From: Acidobacteriota bacterium
GTDB taxonomy: Bacteria > Acidobacteriota > Terriglobia > Acidiferrales > UBA7541
Length of the DNA stretch: 55,349 nucleotides
Direction: 5' to 3'
NCBI GenBank assembly: GCA_023481105.1
Contig: JAMCWK010000052.1
Location: 2,229 to 57,577, forward strand
In this document: positions 1 through 9,607 of the stretch, one piece after another
How positions within the stretch are numbered: the first letter of the stretch is position 1
Layout: each line of letters starts with the position of its first letter
Notes under the pieces: generated by a model
Databases searched by the model: none
Told to the model about the DNA's origin: nothing
What the model saw: the letters and a program-made list of their open reading frames with translations, nothing else
Program-made: the position numbers and the translations under genes

Positions 1-756
1 GCGCTGCAGATCCCATCCGTGCTGCGCGAGCCACTTTTTGATTTCCTCCACCGCCGCGCTCCAGCATTCCCATCGCCGCCGCGCGCGCGATTTTTCCTCT
101 CCGCCGTGGCTGAACCGGTTTCCTCCGTGGATGCGGTATCGCGTCAAGTGATCGCGCACCGCCGCCACCGGCGCGACAAAAATAATCAGGTACCCCAGGT
201 AGCTGTCCGCCAGAATTTTTAATCGCTCCGGAACCGGCAGCAGCTTTTCGAGCGCCGCTTTCCGAAACGCCATTCCCGACGTGGACAAGTCGCCGTAGCG
301 CAGCAGCCCCTCGGGCAATTCCGGCACATTTCCCGACACCGCCGGAAAATCCATATCTTTCTGGACCACGTTTCGCTGCACATCCCAGTGTTCCATCGGG
401 TGATAGACCATACCCGCTTCTGGGTGCCGCTCGAACTCCTCCAGCACGCGCCGCACTTTTCCCGGCAGCCACAGGTCGTCGCCGTCCAGCGTGGCGATGA
501 TTTCTCCTTGCGCCTCCGCAAAGCCCACATTCAACGCCGATGCCTGCCCGCCGTTTTCCTTGCGGATATATCTCACTCGCTCGCCAAACTTCGCCACCTG
601 CGCTGCCGTGTCGTCCGTGGAACCGTCGTCCACCACCAGCACTTCCATCTCGCCCGCCGCTGCATCCTGCCCCACCACGCTCTCTATCGCTTCGCCGACA
701 AATCGCCCGTAGTTGTGCGTGTTAATCAGCGCTGTGATGCGTGGCGAGCTCATCAT
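1..756 (-). CDS. Glycosyltransferase family 2 (3' end beyond window)
   Basis: The frame stays open from an ATG at 756 to the window edge, so about 252 residues are visible and the C-terminus is missing. The protein begins MMSSPRITALINTHNYGRF, followed by VVDDGSTDDT and NGGQASALNVG, then ATLDGDD. This is the GT-A nucleotide-binding fold of family 2, with the DGDD acidic motif that binds metal and sugar nucleotide. It probably adds a sugar to the lipid-linked glycan at the cytoplasmic face of the inner membrane. It lies 9 bases after an FkbM methyltransferase and belongs to the polysaccharide locus. A second possible ATG is one codon downstream at 753. The donor sugar cannot be read from the sequence. 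Confidence 0.9.
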   Translation of the reverse strand, partial: MMSSPRITALINTHNYGRFVGEAIESVVGQDAAAGEMEVLVVDDGSTDDTAAQVAKFGERVRYIRKENGGQASALNVGFAEAQGEIIATLDGDDLWLPGKVRRVLEEFERHPEAGMVYHPMEHWDVQRNVVQKDMDFPAVSGNVPELPEGLLRYGDLSTSGMAFRKAALEKLLPVPERLKILADSYLGYLIIFVAPVAAVRDHLTRYRIHGGNRFSHGGEEKSRARRRWECWSAAVEEIKKWLAQHGWDLQR

Positions 757-765
757 GTCTGAAAA

Positions 766-1629
766 CTAATCTGGCTTGCGGTAGGCATACACCAGGATCG
801 GTTCAAACTTTTCCCGCGCGAACGGTCGTTCCGGAGCGTCTTGCAGCACGTACCCGTAGCCGTTCTCTTCCAGCAGCCGCAGAAACTCCGAGAAGCGGTC
901 ATCCGTGGGGGCCATGTGGTGGTGATACTCCACCGCCATTTCGCGGATGTGCCGCAATTTTCCCGACTGCGCCGCTTCCCGAAGCACCGCCATTTCTGCG
1001 CCTTCCACGTCCAGCTTCAGAAAATCCACTTCGCCGTCAATGAAACTCGAAAGTGTCACCGCCTCCACGGTTCGCTTCGCGGGCATGAGCTCGCCGCGCA
1101 GGCTCATGCACACCGAGCCGGGCTCCGCGGGGTCGTAGTAGAAATCTACAGGCCCGGTCGTGGAAAAGACCGCCCGATTATGGAGCTGCACGTCGCGCAG
1201 CCCCTGCGCCGCCACGTTCTTCTCCAGCAGGGCAAACGTCACCGGGTCTGGTTCGAACGCAATCACGCGGCTCTCGGGAAATAGTTTCTTGAAGTACAGC
1301 ACCGACAGCCCGATGTTGCTCCCGCAGTCCAGGATGAATGGCTGCTTACTTTCCGTGCGGAAGAAATAATCCTGCTGCACAAACACCGTCTCGTACATGC
1401 ACACCAGCATGAAGTAGTCGAAAGTCGCGACTTCATCCCCAAACAGTCTTTCTCGCCGGAACCGCAGCCCGGGAATCAGCTTGATCAGGAAATGCTTGGC
1501 TTTCAATTTCAGGTACGTCCACGCTATCCGCCGCCGCGGCAGCCGCGCCGTGCCGCGGATCAGCGACGCTCGGTAGAGCGTATGGAACACAAACGCCACC
1601 GCCCCCGCCAGTCGTCGCAGAAACCTCAC
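766..1629 (-). CDS. FkbM family methyltransferase
   Basis: This is a 287-residue protein with the SAM-binding motif ILDCGSNIGLS near residues 99-109, the acidic end of beta-2 in VIAFEPDP (about 122-129), and the FkbM signature FLKLDVEGAE near 203-212. FkbM enzymes O-methylate sugars or polyketides. In a glycan locus the likely substrate is a sugar hydroxyl of the repeat unit or chain end. The first 60 residues are basic and partly hydrophobic, which may give peripheral membrane association. It lies between the interrupted sulfatase and the GT2 gene on the same strand. It is one of three FkbM proteins in the locus, and they are clearly different from one another. Confidence 0.93.
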   Translation of the reverse strand: MRFLRRLAGAVAFVFHTLYRASLIRGTARLPRRRIAWTYLKLKAKHFLIKLIPGLRFRRERLFGDEVATFDYFMLVCMYETVFVQQDYFFRTESKQPFILDCGSNIGLSVLYFKKLFPESRVIAFEPDPVTFALLEKNVAAQGLRDVQLHNRAVFSTTGPVDFYYDPAEPGSVCMSLRGELMPAKRTVEAVTLSSFIDGEVDFLKLDVEGAEMAVLREAAQSGKLRHIREMAVEYHHHMAPTDDRFSEFLRLLEENGYGYVLQDAPERPFAREKFEPILVYAYRKPD

Positions 1630-1704
1630 CGCCTCCGCCCGCTCTGTGGACTTATGTTGCGCATTTTGGCGCCTGCTTTGGCCTCCGCGTTTCCTGTGTA
1701 GATC

Positions 1705-3523
1705 TCACTTCGTGGACACTTCCACTTTTCCTTCAGCCGCTCGCGCGGCCACCTCAAACATCTGGATCACGCTTCGGTTAGCGTCCATCTTGCTGACGTC
1801 TCGCTCTTCCTTCCGGTCTGCTTGCCAATCGAACAATTCCATTCGTCCATCCGGGTAGCGCAGCCAGTGCCACTGCTGGTTGACGAACGACACGGTATGC
1901 GCGCTCTGGCCCCAGAACAGCAAGTCCGAAAACGCCATGCGGTCCTCGCCTTTCGCGTCATTCGCATTGTCAATCAACGAGTGGCCCGCGAACGGGCTTT
2001 CCAGTCCCAGCAAATCGAAAACGGTCCGCGGAACATCGGCCAGATTGGCCATGCGGCTGTCGCGCATCCCCGCGGGCACGCTACGCGGATGAAGGACGAT
2101 GAGCGGCACGTGGATTGCCTCCCGGTACAGGTTCAAGCTGTGCCCAAACGTCTCATGCTCGAAAATCGCCTCGCCATGGTCGGACGTAATCACCACCAGC
2201 GTATTTTCCAGCAAGCCCCGCTGCTTCAGTTCTGCAAACAGCTTTCCCAATTCTTCGTCGAGGTACGCAATGCTGGCATCGTAGGCGTCTTTTTCTGCTT
2301 CGGAGCTGGGACGCCGCCGCGACCGATTCCGGCCGCGCCGGAGATGTGTTTTCCATCACTGGCCTTCGTTTCAAGATTTGCTCCGCGGCCTGCGCAAACT
2401 TGGCCGCAAAGGCAGGCGGCGGGAAATACGGGATATGCATGTCGAAATAATTCAGAAAGACAAAAAACGGCCGTGCGCGTCCCAGCTCCGATGCAGGGAT
2501 GCCCGTCGGAGCATCCAGCCATTCCAAAAACTCGCGGTTCACGTCCTCCGCTCGCTTCCGTCCCACATCGTCGTAGTAGCCTGCCGCCCGCGCAGCGCGC
2601 GGGAAAATTCTTCTTCCGTACACAGTGCGCACCGCGGCGTCCGCGATCGACGAGAAGAGGTCTTGATAGCGAATGAAACCGTTCGCCAGTCCGGTTTTGG
2701 CATGCGCAAAACTGGTGTTCCCCACGAACCCTGCCGTGTAATACCCGCGCTGCTTCAGCGCCGCAGCTAGCGTGAGGAAATTTTCCTGCAGTCGCTCGCC
2801 GGTGGCCTGATGCTGGTATGCGTACAGCCCCGTGAACAGCGTTGCATGCGATGGCAGGGTCCACGATGCAGGCGCAATGGCATTCTCAAAAGTGGTTCCT
2901 TCCGCCGCAATCTTTTCCAGGTGCGGAGTCGTCGGCCGCGCATAGCCGTACACCGACATGTGGTCCGCGCGCAGAGTATCCAGCACGATCAGCAGCACGT
3001 TGGGCGCGCCAGCGACGGCAGGCAATTGTTTCGCTGCGGCTGCTTCCCGCCAGTGTCCCGCTCCGTAAATCATCACTCCGGCTAAAAGCGGCACTCCCAG
3101 CATGTACGGCGCGGTGCGTCGCACGAATCGCGTAGCGCTATCCAATCGCGGCGCGAGCCATCGGCACAGGCACACGGCCAATCCCGCGGCCAGGATCAGC
3201 GCCGCCACGCGATGAATCCTCGCCGGCACCAGCAGCCATCCGAGGAAAGTCACAAAGGAGAAAAATCCGAATGCGTAGAGTTGCTGGCGCGCCACTCGCA
3301 ATACCCGCGCACTCACCACGGCCACCGGCGCCAGCAGAAGAAAAAGCAGCACATCGAACGCCGGCTCGATCCAGATGATGTGCGCGTTCGTGGCGCTGAG
3401 TCCCAGGATGCTCGCCGGCCGCTCGTAGAACGACAGCACTTCATACATCGTCCCCGCCATCAGGCCAAACACCACGGCGAACCACACCGCGATCCACGCC
3501 ATGTCTTTGAATTGTCTTGTCAC
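1705..3523 (-). pseudogene. Membrane-anchored sulfatase (alkaline phosphatase superfamily), interrupted by a +1 frameshift
   Basis: The gene is split over two frames. Frame A (3523 down to about 2295) encodes several N-terminal membrane segments (residues 1-150), then LIVLDTLRADHMSVYGY (about 179-195) and SWTLPSHATLFTGL, the metal-binding and nucleophile region of sulfatases. Frame B (about 2290 to 1705) continues with YDASIAYLDEELGKLF and VVITSDHGE, the C-terminal metal site. The frames meet at a run of five A (plus-strand T run 2290-2294). Removing one A joins them into a protein of about 605 residues. The nucleophile position is TLPS, not the Cys/Ser of classical formylglycine sulfatases, so it may instead be a phosphoethanolamine-transferase-like hydrolase. 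Either a real inactivation or a homopolymer sequencing error would explain it. Confidence 0.82.
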
Positions 3524-3560
3524 TGGATGGTGAGAAACCTTTGCTCGCCCCGCTCTGCGG

Positions 3561-4556
3561 TCAGTTCTGTCCGTACCCGCGCGGATGTTTGCGATGCCAC
3601 TCCCACGCGCTGCCGACGATCTCTTCCAGTTCCGAGTGCTTCGGTGCCCAGCCCAGCTCGCGCCGGATTTTTTCCGAGCTGGCCACCAGCACCGCCGGAT
3701 CTCCTGCGCGCCGCGGCGTCTCGACGGCGGGAATCGTGTGGCCCGTAATGCGCCGCGCCGTCTCGATCACCTGCCGCACGCTGTACCCCTGGCCGTTCCC
3801 CAGGTTGTAGAGCAAGCGTCCGTGCTCCTCGAGCGCGTCCAGCGCCAGCAAGTGCGCCGTCGCCAAATCTGACACGTGGATGTAATCCCGCACGCACGTC
3901 CCGTCCGGCGACGCGTAGTCCGTGCCGTAAATTTCCACCTTCGCCCGCTGTCCCAGCGCCACTTGCAGCACCAGCGGAATCAAGTGCGACTCCGGCTGAT
4001 GGTCTTCGCCCAGTTCTCCCGCCGCGCCCGCCGCGTTGAAGTACCGCAAGCTCGCATAGCGCAGCCCGTGGATGACATGGAACCACTTCAGCATGCGCTC
4101 GGTGATCAATTTCGATTCGCCATAAACATTGCACGGCCGCAGCGGGTGCGTCTCGTCAATCGGCACGCGCTCCGGATCTCCGAACAGCGCCGCCGTCGAC
4201 GAAAACACCATGCGGCTTACTCCGTGCGCCCGCATCGCTTCCAGCAACGTCAGCGTGCCCGCGCTGTTGTTGCGGAAGTAGCGCTCCGGCTCGCGCATGG
4301 ACTCGCCCACCTCCAGCAGCGCCGCCAGGTGCACCACCGCGTCCACCTTCCTCCGCGCAAACACTGAGTCCAGCAGCGCGCGATCGCTGACGTCGCCCTG
4401 CACCAGCTCCGCGCTCCTTGGCAGAGCCTCGCGGTGCCCGCGGCTCAAGTTGTCCAGCACGGTCACGCGATGTCCCGCGGCGATCAGTTGCGCTCCCACC
4501 ACGCTCCCGATGTACCCCGCTCCGCCTGTCACCAGCACATGTTTTGTATTCGTCAT
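3561..4556 (-). CDS. galE: UDP-glucose 4-epimerase
   Basis: GalE interconverts UDP-glucose and UDP-galactose with bound NAD and so supplies a galactosyl donor for the glycan locus. The Rossmann motif VTGGAGYIGS is at the N-terminus. FSSTAALFG carries the active-site Ser region, VYGESK carries the catalytic Tyr and Lys, and RYFNAAGA is the usual GalE sequence. The length of 331 residues is normal for the family. I chose the ATG at 4556 because its ATGA overlaps the stop of the upstream glycosyltransferase by four bases. The frame is open further upstream, but that part is low in homology-like sequence and overlaps the neighbour. Confidence 0.95.
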   Translation of the reverse strand: MTNTKHVLVTGGAGYIGSVVGAQLIAAGHRVTVLDNLSRGHREALPRSAELVQGDVSDRALLDSVFARRKVDAVVHLAALLEVGESMREPERYFRNNSAGTLTLLEAMRAHGVSRMVFSSTAALFGDPERVPIDETHPLRPCNVYGESKLITERMLKWFHVIHGLRYASLRYFNAAGAAGELGEDHQPESHLIPLVLQVALGQRAKVEIYGTDYASPDGTCVRDYIHVSDLATAHLLALDALEEHGRLLYNLGNGQGYSVRQVIETARRITGHTIPAVETPRRAGDPAVLVASSEKIRRELGWAPKHSELEEIVGSAWEWHRKHPRGYGQN

Positions 4557-5512
4557 GATCCGCTCAAGGGTTTTGTCTTTCTTATTCCCAGCGCATGCCG
4601 CACCGGCCGCGTCGCACCCAAAATCGCATGCCACACCGCCGTGCGCCCTCGACGCAGCGCCCGCCTCGTCGGCGCCAGCCGGTAGCCCGGGTTTGGCCCG
4701 ATGCCCTCGCGCGTCAGCCGGTGCGTCGCGTCGTCGATACTGTAGATGTGCCGCACGCCTCCGGCCAACTCGTAATTTCGCTGCGCCTCTTCGTCCTGCC
4801 ACACTCCCTGTTTGCCCTGCGGATGATATCCGTAATCGTGGTTCTGGTGGATCGCCATCACTTCGTCCGTTGCATCCACCACCGCCGCGCCCTCCGACCG
4901 CGCTTTCCACACCAGCCAGTTGTCCCATCCCACGCGCCCGATCACCAGCGCCGGAATTTCCCGGTACATCCCCCGCGGAAACACGAAGTAATCAATCCAG
5001 TCCTGTGATTGCCGGTGATTCTGCTCCCGCGCCAGCGCCCGCACTCGTTCTCCCCAATCCGCTGCTGAAAAATCCAGTGGCGCTTTGATGTCTGTATCCC
5101 ATCGTCGCCCCACCATTAGGAATTTTCCCGATGCCTTGAATTGTCCACTGACCCGCGCCACCGCCCGCGCAAAGTCGTTTGTCAGCACGATATCGCAATT
5201 CACATACGCCACCACGTCGTGCCGCGCGATTTCCTGTGCTCTCCCAAAAATGGTGCGCACATATTTCGTTCCGCTCGCGCTCCGCTCCACCTGCGGCTCA
5301 TGCCTCAATCCCATCTCCCGGCAGACTTCCGCCGCCCCCTCCTCATCCCCAAACACAATCACTTCAATTTGCGCACCTGTAGCGGCGGGCTTAAGCCCGG
5401 CAGTATTTTTGTCCCTCGTTCCGGCAAGTCGGACCCAGCTCTCCAGCGCATTCCTCTGGATCACGTCAATGTGCCCGCGAAACGCCTTCGGTGTCGTAAA
5501 TATCGTCAGCAT
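4553..5512 (-). CDS. Putative glycosyltransferase (GT-A-like)
   Basis: The 319-residue protein begins MLTIFTTPKAFRGHID, a start seen in uncharacterised glycosyltransferase-like proteins of polysaccharide loci. It contains VVAYVNCDIVLTNDF, which resembles the DxD region of GT-A folds, and later GRVGWDNWLVWKA. The C-terminal third is basic. It is coupled to galE by a four-base overlap. An element of the TGTAG palindrome family (5379-5402) is read in frame and encodes AGLKPAAT near residues 37-44, between two secondary-structure elements, so the gene has absorbed a repeat. The donor and linkage are unknown. The family call rests on general fold features and context. Confidence 0.75.
   Translation of the reverse strand: MLTIFTTPKAFRGHIDVIQRNALESWVRLAGTRDKNTAGLKPAATGAQIEVIVFGDEEGAAEVCREMGLRHEPQVERSASGTKYVRTIFGRAQEIARHDVVAYVNCDIVLTNDFARAVARVSGQFKASGKFLMVGRRWDTDIKAPLDFSAADWGERVRALAREQNHRQSQDWIDYFVFPRGMYREIPALVIGRVGWDNWLVWKARSEGAAVVDATDEVMAIHQNHDYGYHPQGKQGVWQDEEAQRNYELAGGVRHIYSIDDATHRLTREGIGPNPGYRLAPTRRALRRGRTAVWHAILGATRPVRHALGIRKTKPLSGS
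5379..5402. repeat. TGTAG-type palindromic repeat inside a CDS
   Basis: The sequence reads TGTAGC, then GGCGGGCTTAAGCCCGG. The inner part is a near-perfect palindrome. It is translated on the minus strand as GLKPAAT within the glycosyltransferase at 4553-5512. Near-identical copies lie between genes at 34820 and 48150. Confidence 0.85.
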
Positions 5513-5557
5513 CTGTCTCAGTGCCTGATCTGCGTTAATCTGCGTTCATCCGCGGTT

Positions 5558-6616
5558 TCAAAGATTTTCTTGGCTTACCTCTTGCGCGATCTCTTTCAGG
5601 ATGGCCTCAAGGTTTCGCGTCACCTTCCACGCCGGGTAATGTGCCTGGAATTTCGCCAAGTCCGAAATGTAGCAGATGTGATCTCCCACGCGCGCTTTCT
5701 CGCTGTACGCCGTCCGAATTTTCTTTCCGGTCATCGCCTCGATTTGCGCAATCGCCTCCAGAATCGAAATGCTGTTCGCGCGTCCGCCGCCGAGGTTGTA
5801 CACCTCGCCCGCCCGCGGCACCTTCGCAAATTCCTCCACGGCGCGCACCACGTCGTAGCTGTGGATGTTGTCGCGCACCTGTTTTCCCTTGTATCCGTGA
5901 ATCGTGTACTGCTCCCCGCTGAACGCCACCTTCACCAGGTAGGACAAAAATCCGTGCAGCGGCACCCCGGAGTGGTGCGGCCCCGTCAAGCATCCACCGC
6001 GAAAAATTCCCACGCGCAGCCCGAAGTATTTCCCATATTCCTGCGCCATCACGTCCGCCGCCGTCTTCGACGCGCCAAAAATCGAATGCAGCGTACGGTC
6101 GATGCGGCAGTCTTCGCGGATGCCTGCAAAATCCTCCGCGCGCGCGTACTCCCAGCGCGTCGGAAGCTCTTTCATCGGCAGCTCATTTGGCGCGTCGCCG
6201 TACACCTTGTTCGTGCTCAGCAGCACGAACACCGCTTCCGGCGCGTGTTGCCGCATCGCCTCCAGCAAATACATCGTCGCCAGCGCGTTCACCTCGAAAT
6301 CCACCAGCGGAATTTCCCGCGCCTTGTCGTGCGACGGCTGTGCCGCGCAGTGCACGATCAAGTCGAAGCGGTATTTCTTGAACAACTCAAAAATCTTCTC
6401 GCGGTCGCGGACATCAACGTCGCGCGGCTCAAAGTGTTTCGTCACGCGTTTCAACCGTTCCAGGTTCCAGGTGGTGTCTCCGCCCGCGCCGAAAAATTCC
6501 CGCCGCAGGTTGTTGTCCACGCCGACCACGCGCTGCCCCTGCCGGTCGAAGTACTCCACCGCCTCCGACCCAATCAACCCGCTCGACCCCGTCACCAATA
6601 TCGTTTTCGCGCTCAT
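5558..6616 (-). CDS. NAD-dependent epimerase/dehydratase (CDP-paratose/tyvelose epimerase-like)
   Basis: This extended SDR protein of 352 residues has the NAD-binding motif [20 protein letters not shown] is typical of CDP-tyvelose (paratose) 2-epimerases, and [12 protein letters not shown] is a typical C-terminal substrate-domain stretch. It probably remodels a nucleotide sugar for the glycan. The active-site YxxxK position reads FGASK: Lys is kept and Tyr is replaced by Phe. This could be a subfamily trait or loss of the usual acid/base. The start overlaps the stop of the upstream GT9 gene by four bases (ATGA). The exact substrate cannot be stated. Confidence 0.88.
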   Translation of the reverse strand: MSAKTILVTGSSGLIGSEAVEYFDRQGQRVVGVDNNLRREFFGAGGDTTWNLERLKRVTKHFEPRDVDVRDREKIFELFKKYRFDLIVHCAAQPSHDKAREIPLVDFEVNALATMYLLEAMRQHAPEAVFVLLSTNKVYGDAPNELPMKELPTRWEYARAEDFAGIREDCRIDRTLHSIFGASKTAADVMAQEYGKYFGLRVGIFRGGCLTGPHHSGVPLHGFLSYLVKVAFSGEQYTIHGYKGKQVRDNIHSYDVVRAVEEFAKVPRAGEVYNLGGGRANSISILEAIAQIEAMTGKKIRTAYSEKARVGDHICYISDLAKFQAHYPAWKVTRNLEAILKEIAQEVSQENL

Positions 6617-7896
6617 CGTTTTCTTGCAACTCCCGGGCGCGATTGCTGCGCCATAGCCGCTCTGACCGCATCCCGCACGGTGCCCACGCTTAGGTCATGC
6701 AAGCAAAGCGGCCTTTCGTAGATGCACTGCGCACAGCGGTCGCGGTGTTCTGGTTGTGCGCACGGACGGCAGTCCAATTCCCTTGTCACCACAACGTGTC
6801 CGTCTCCCCAGGGACGGAAACGGTGCGTGCAGCTCGACCCGAACAGCGCCACCACGCGCGTTCCCGCTGCGGCCGCAATGTGCATGGGTCCCGCGTCATT
6901 CCCCACGAAGAGCCGGCAGCGTCGAAGGAGTGCCGCCATCTGCCGCAGCGTGGTTCTTCCGGCTAGGTTGCATGCCACCTCCCTGCCAATCCCCTCGGTG
7001 ATCTCTTTTCCGAGCGCTGCTTCGCCGGGCCCGCCCAAAATCACGAATCGCGCATTCCACTCCGTTCGCAGCTCTCGCCCCAGCGCTATGAAATGTTGCG
7101 CAGGCCACTGCTTCAAAACCGAATTCCCGCCCGACGGGCCGTATGCAATCAGCGGATCGGCCTCTCGCAATTCCGGCTTGCGCAGTGTGGCCTCGGCAAA
7201 CTCGTGGTCTTCCTCTGTAACCCACACTTCGAGCCGCTCACTCTGCACAGTCCCACCGAGGAACCGCAGCACCTCCAGGTTGTGCTCCACTTCATGAATC
7301 TCCGCCGCGTGATAAATCAAGTGGGTGAACAGCCGGTCGTAGTTCGCATTCAGATGTTCCTTGCGCTCGTTCACTTTCTCCGAATATGCCAAACGCAGCG
7401 CTGCCCCGCTAAAGTATGTAAGGAAGCTCGCGTGGTAGTAATCCGCGTCCCATCGCGGCAGGATGGCCAGATCGAACCGCTGCTTCCACAAATGTTGTTT
7501 CGCAAACCGCAGCGCTCGTCCGTGCAGGCGCACGGACGCCAATCGTCCCCGCACCGCCCAATCAAATGTCAGCACTTCGTTCACGTACGGGCACTGCTCC
7601 ACCAGGTTGAATGTCGCCGGCTTCACCACCAGCGTTACCCGCGCGTCTGCGGAAAGATTTCGCCGCAGTTCCCGCAGGAACGCACTCATCAGCACCATGT
7701 CACCAATTTCGTCCAGCCGCAGCACCAAGACGCGTCGCATCCGCGACACGTCGATCTCTTTTTCCTTCTCCGCGCGGCCCGCCAGTCGGTAAAGCGGCGC
7801 TCCGGCCGCTCGTGCGCTGTGCGGCGACACGGCTCCGGCGAGCGCCTGCCGCACCAGTGATCTGGCCTTGCTCCCGAAACTATTCGATGAGCCCAT
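6613..7896 (-). CDS. Glycosyltransferase family 9 (heptosyltransferase-like)
   Basis: GT9 enzymes transfer heptose or related sugars from ADP-sugars in LPS-core or glycan synthesis. Visible motifs are [13 protein letters not shown] (N-terminal GT-B strand), [14 protein letters not shown], and the donor-site block [16 protein letters not shown] followed by VALFGSS. A Cys-rich tail (CRPC...CAQC...PLCL) is common in this family and may bind metal. I chose the ATG at 7896, starting MGSSNSFG. It overlaps the end of the upstream FkbM gene by 17 bases, whereas an earlier in-frame start at 7950 would overlap by 71. The stop overlaps the next gene by four bases. Confidence 0.92.
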   Translation of the reverse strand: MGSSNSFGSKARSLVRQALAGAVSPHSARAAGAPLYRLAGRAEKEKEIDVSRMRRVLVLRLDEIGDMVLMSAFLRELRRNLSADARVTLVVKPATFNLVEQCPYVNEVLTFDWAVRGRLASVRLHGRALRFAKQHLWKQRFDLAILPRWDADYYHASFLTYFSGAALRLAYSEKVNERKEHLNANYDRLFTHLIYHAAEIHEVEHNLEVLRFLGGTVQSERLEVWVTEEDHEFAEATLRKPELREADPLIAYGPSGGNSVLKQWPAQHFIALGRELRTEWNARFVILGGPGEAALGKEITEGIGREVACNLAGRTTLRQMAALLRRCRLFVGNDAGPMHIAAAAGTRVVALFGSSCTHRFRPWGDGHVVVTRELDCRPCAQPEHRDRCAQCIYERPLCLHDLSVGTVRDAVRAAMAQQSRPGVARKR

Positions 7897-8779
7897 CGTT
7901 TCTAAGCGCGTCCTGCCGTTCCTGCGGTACGGCGACAAAATTCCCGTCAAATTCGTCTTGTACTCCTGCCGCCGCTAGCCGCCCGTCGGCTTTCGCGGTG
8001 AACCACTGGAATCCCCGCACGGCAACTAAGTCGTGGACTTGTCGCGCTGTATAGCCCCAGGGCCTGGTGCAGCTCTCCCTCAACTCACACAGCATCGCGG
8101 GCCGTGGCGCGCGCCCCAGCAATCGCTCTGCTCCCTGAAGAATGGAAAGTTCCGCTCCTTCAGCATCCAGCTTGACCAAATCCGTGCGCTCGATTCTGGC
8201 CCCATCGAGATAGTCATCCAGCCGTATTTCCCGCACCGTCACTTCCCGCACTGATTCCGCGTACACCTCTGCGCGCCGCAGCCCGTTGCGTCCCGTATCG
8301 CCTTTCTCGACCACGTAGAACTGTGCCGCCCCGTTTTCCCCAGCCAGTGCTAACGCCTCCGCTCGCGCGTTGCGGCAGAAGTTCAGCCGCAGGTGCAGCC
8401 GAAGTCGTGCAAAATCTCGCGGCGACGGCTCGAATGCAATCACTTGCCCACTGCCACCCACGATCCGCGACGCCAGTAGGGTGTAGAAGCCGTGGTGTGC
8501 CCCGATGTCGAGCACAGTCATCCCTGGCTGCAGATATCGCTCCACAAATCGCCGCTCCGCCTCTTCGTCCTTGTACGCGCCAGAAAAGTACAGCGTTTGC
8601 CCGGGCAAGTCGTCTTCGCTTAGCCACCAGATTCCCCGCGACAGGCGGATCGGCAGCGGCATGTCCGGAAACATGCGTCGCCAAAACACCCACGCGTGGC
8701 CGCGCAGCGCCGTGCGCCTCTCCGCTGCTGGCTTTCTAAAAAAGGACGCCAGCCGCCCTCCTAGCGTCCGCGTACTCAT
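7880..8779 (-). CDS. FkbM family methyltransferase
   Basis: This 299-residue methyltransferase has TVLDIGAHHGFYTLLAS as SAM motif I, VIAFEPSPRDFARL as motif II and DLVKLDAEGAELSIL as the FkbM signature. The N-terminus MSTRTLGGRLASFFRKP is basic and amphipathic. The start codon overlaps the stop of the upstream methyltransferase (ATGA, 8776-8779), so translation is probably coupled. The gene ends inside the first codons of the GT9 gene. The likely role is O-methylation of a glycan sugar. The acceptor is unknown. Confidence 0.93.
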   Translation of the reverse strand: MSTRTLGGRLASFFRKPAAERRTALRGHAWVFWRRMFPDMPLPIRLSRGIWWLSEDDLPGQTLYFSGAYKDEEAERRFVERYLQPGMTVLDIGAHHGFYTLLASRIVGGSGQVIAFEPSPRDFARLRLHLRLNFCRNARAEALALAGENGAAQFYVVEKGDTGRNGLRRAEVYAESVREVTVREIRLDDYLDGARIERTDLVKLDAEGAELSILQGAERLLGRAPRPAMLCELRESCTRPWGYTARQVHDLVAVRGFQWFTAKADGRLAAAGVQDEFDGNFVAVPQERQDALRNDGLIE

Positions 8780-9534
8780 CGCTTTGCACCTAGGAACAAA
8801 TACGTTCCATAATGCGCCGCCGGATTTCGTCCCTCTTCCCGGCTCAAAACGCCACGTTGCACCGCCTCGAATTTCGGCAACAATTCTGTGTCCATCGTTG
8901 CGTCGTCAATGCGGATGGGGTGCCCGATGTCCTCGCCCGTGCGCGCCACGTCTTCCGCGTTGCTCAAATCCTGCCCCACAACCAGGAATCCTCCCGGCCT
9001 CGCGATTCGCGCCGCCTGCCGCAAGCAATTCAGCGCATCGCGCACATGGTCCAGCACGTTGATCATCACCACGAGATCGAACGAATTGCTTTCGAACGGG
9101 CAATCCTCGATGGCGTGATCGTCCACTTCCACCGCGCCGCGCCGCCAGGCTTGCGCGAGCCAGCGCTCTTCAAACTTCAAGTATTCTTTCACCAGTGGAT
9201 CGCTGCACACCACCCGCCGCACCGCGCGCCCGGGCAGGATCAGCCGCATGTTCGTGTACGGCCCGCAGCCCAGCTCCACCACATTTTCCATCCGTTGCGG
9301 CAACGCACGATAATTTTCAAATCGCTCCGCCCACCACTGGTTCCAGTCGTCTCCCGGCGAGGCATTCGTCCGGCCAAGCAACCGCTTTGCCAGCCGTTTC
9401 GCTCGCGCCACGAGCGTTTGCGCTGCGGCCGGGTTTTGCGACCGCCAGAAAGCGGCCTCCCACTCTTGCGCTTTCCGCCAGCGCTCTTCGCTCACCGCCA
9501 GGCACAATTGAGTCTTTCTTTCCATTTGCACCAT
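8776..9534 (-). CDS. Class I SAM-dependent methyltransferase (Methyltransf_11/25-like)
   Basis: The protein has 252 residues. Motif I is VVELGCGPYTNMRLI and motif II is VVCSDP. SFDLVVMINVLDHVRDA followed by RPGGFLVVGQDL is the post-motif and strand 5 of type 11 methyltransferases. The ATG at 9534 has GAGG six bases upstream, which supports this start; MERK three codons later is an alternative. It sits in the run of tailoring enzymes between two other methyltransferases and probably acts on a sugar. Length and architecture are ordinary for the superfamily. Confidence 0.9.
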   Translation of the reverse strand: MVQMERKTQLCLAVSEERWRKAQEWEAAFWRSQNPAAAQTLVARAKRLAKRLLGRTNASPGDDWNQWWAERFENYRALPQRMENVVELGCGPYTNMRLILPGRAVRRVVCSDPLVKEYLKFEERWLAQAWRRGAVEVDDHAIEDCPFESNSFDLVVMINVLDHVRDALNCLRQAARIARPGGFLVVGQDLSNAEDVARTGEDIGHPIRIDDATMDTELLPKFEAVQRGVLSREEGRNPAAHYGTYLFLGAKR

Positions 9535-9607
9535 TGTTCCTCACGCCTGCTCTCGAATTCCCCCACGCGGCTCAGTGCGCACTTGGGGACAGCCGTCCCA
9601 CTCCCCC

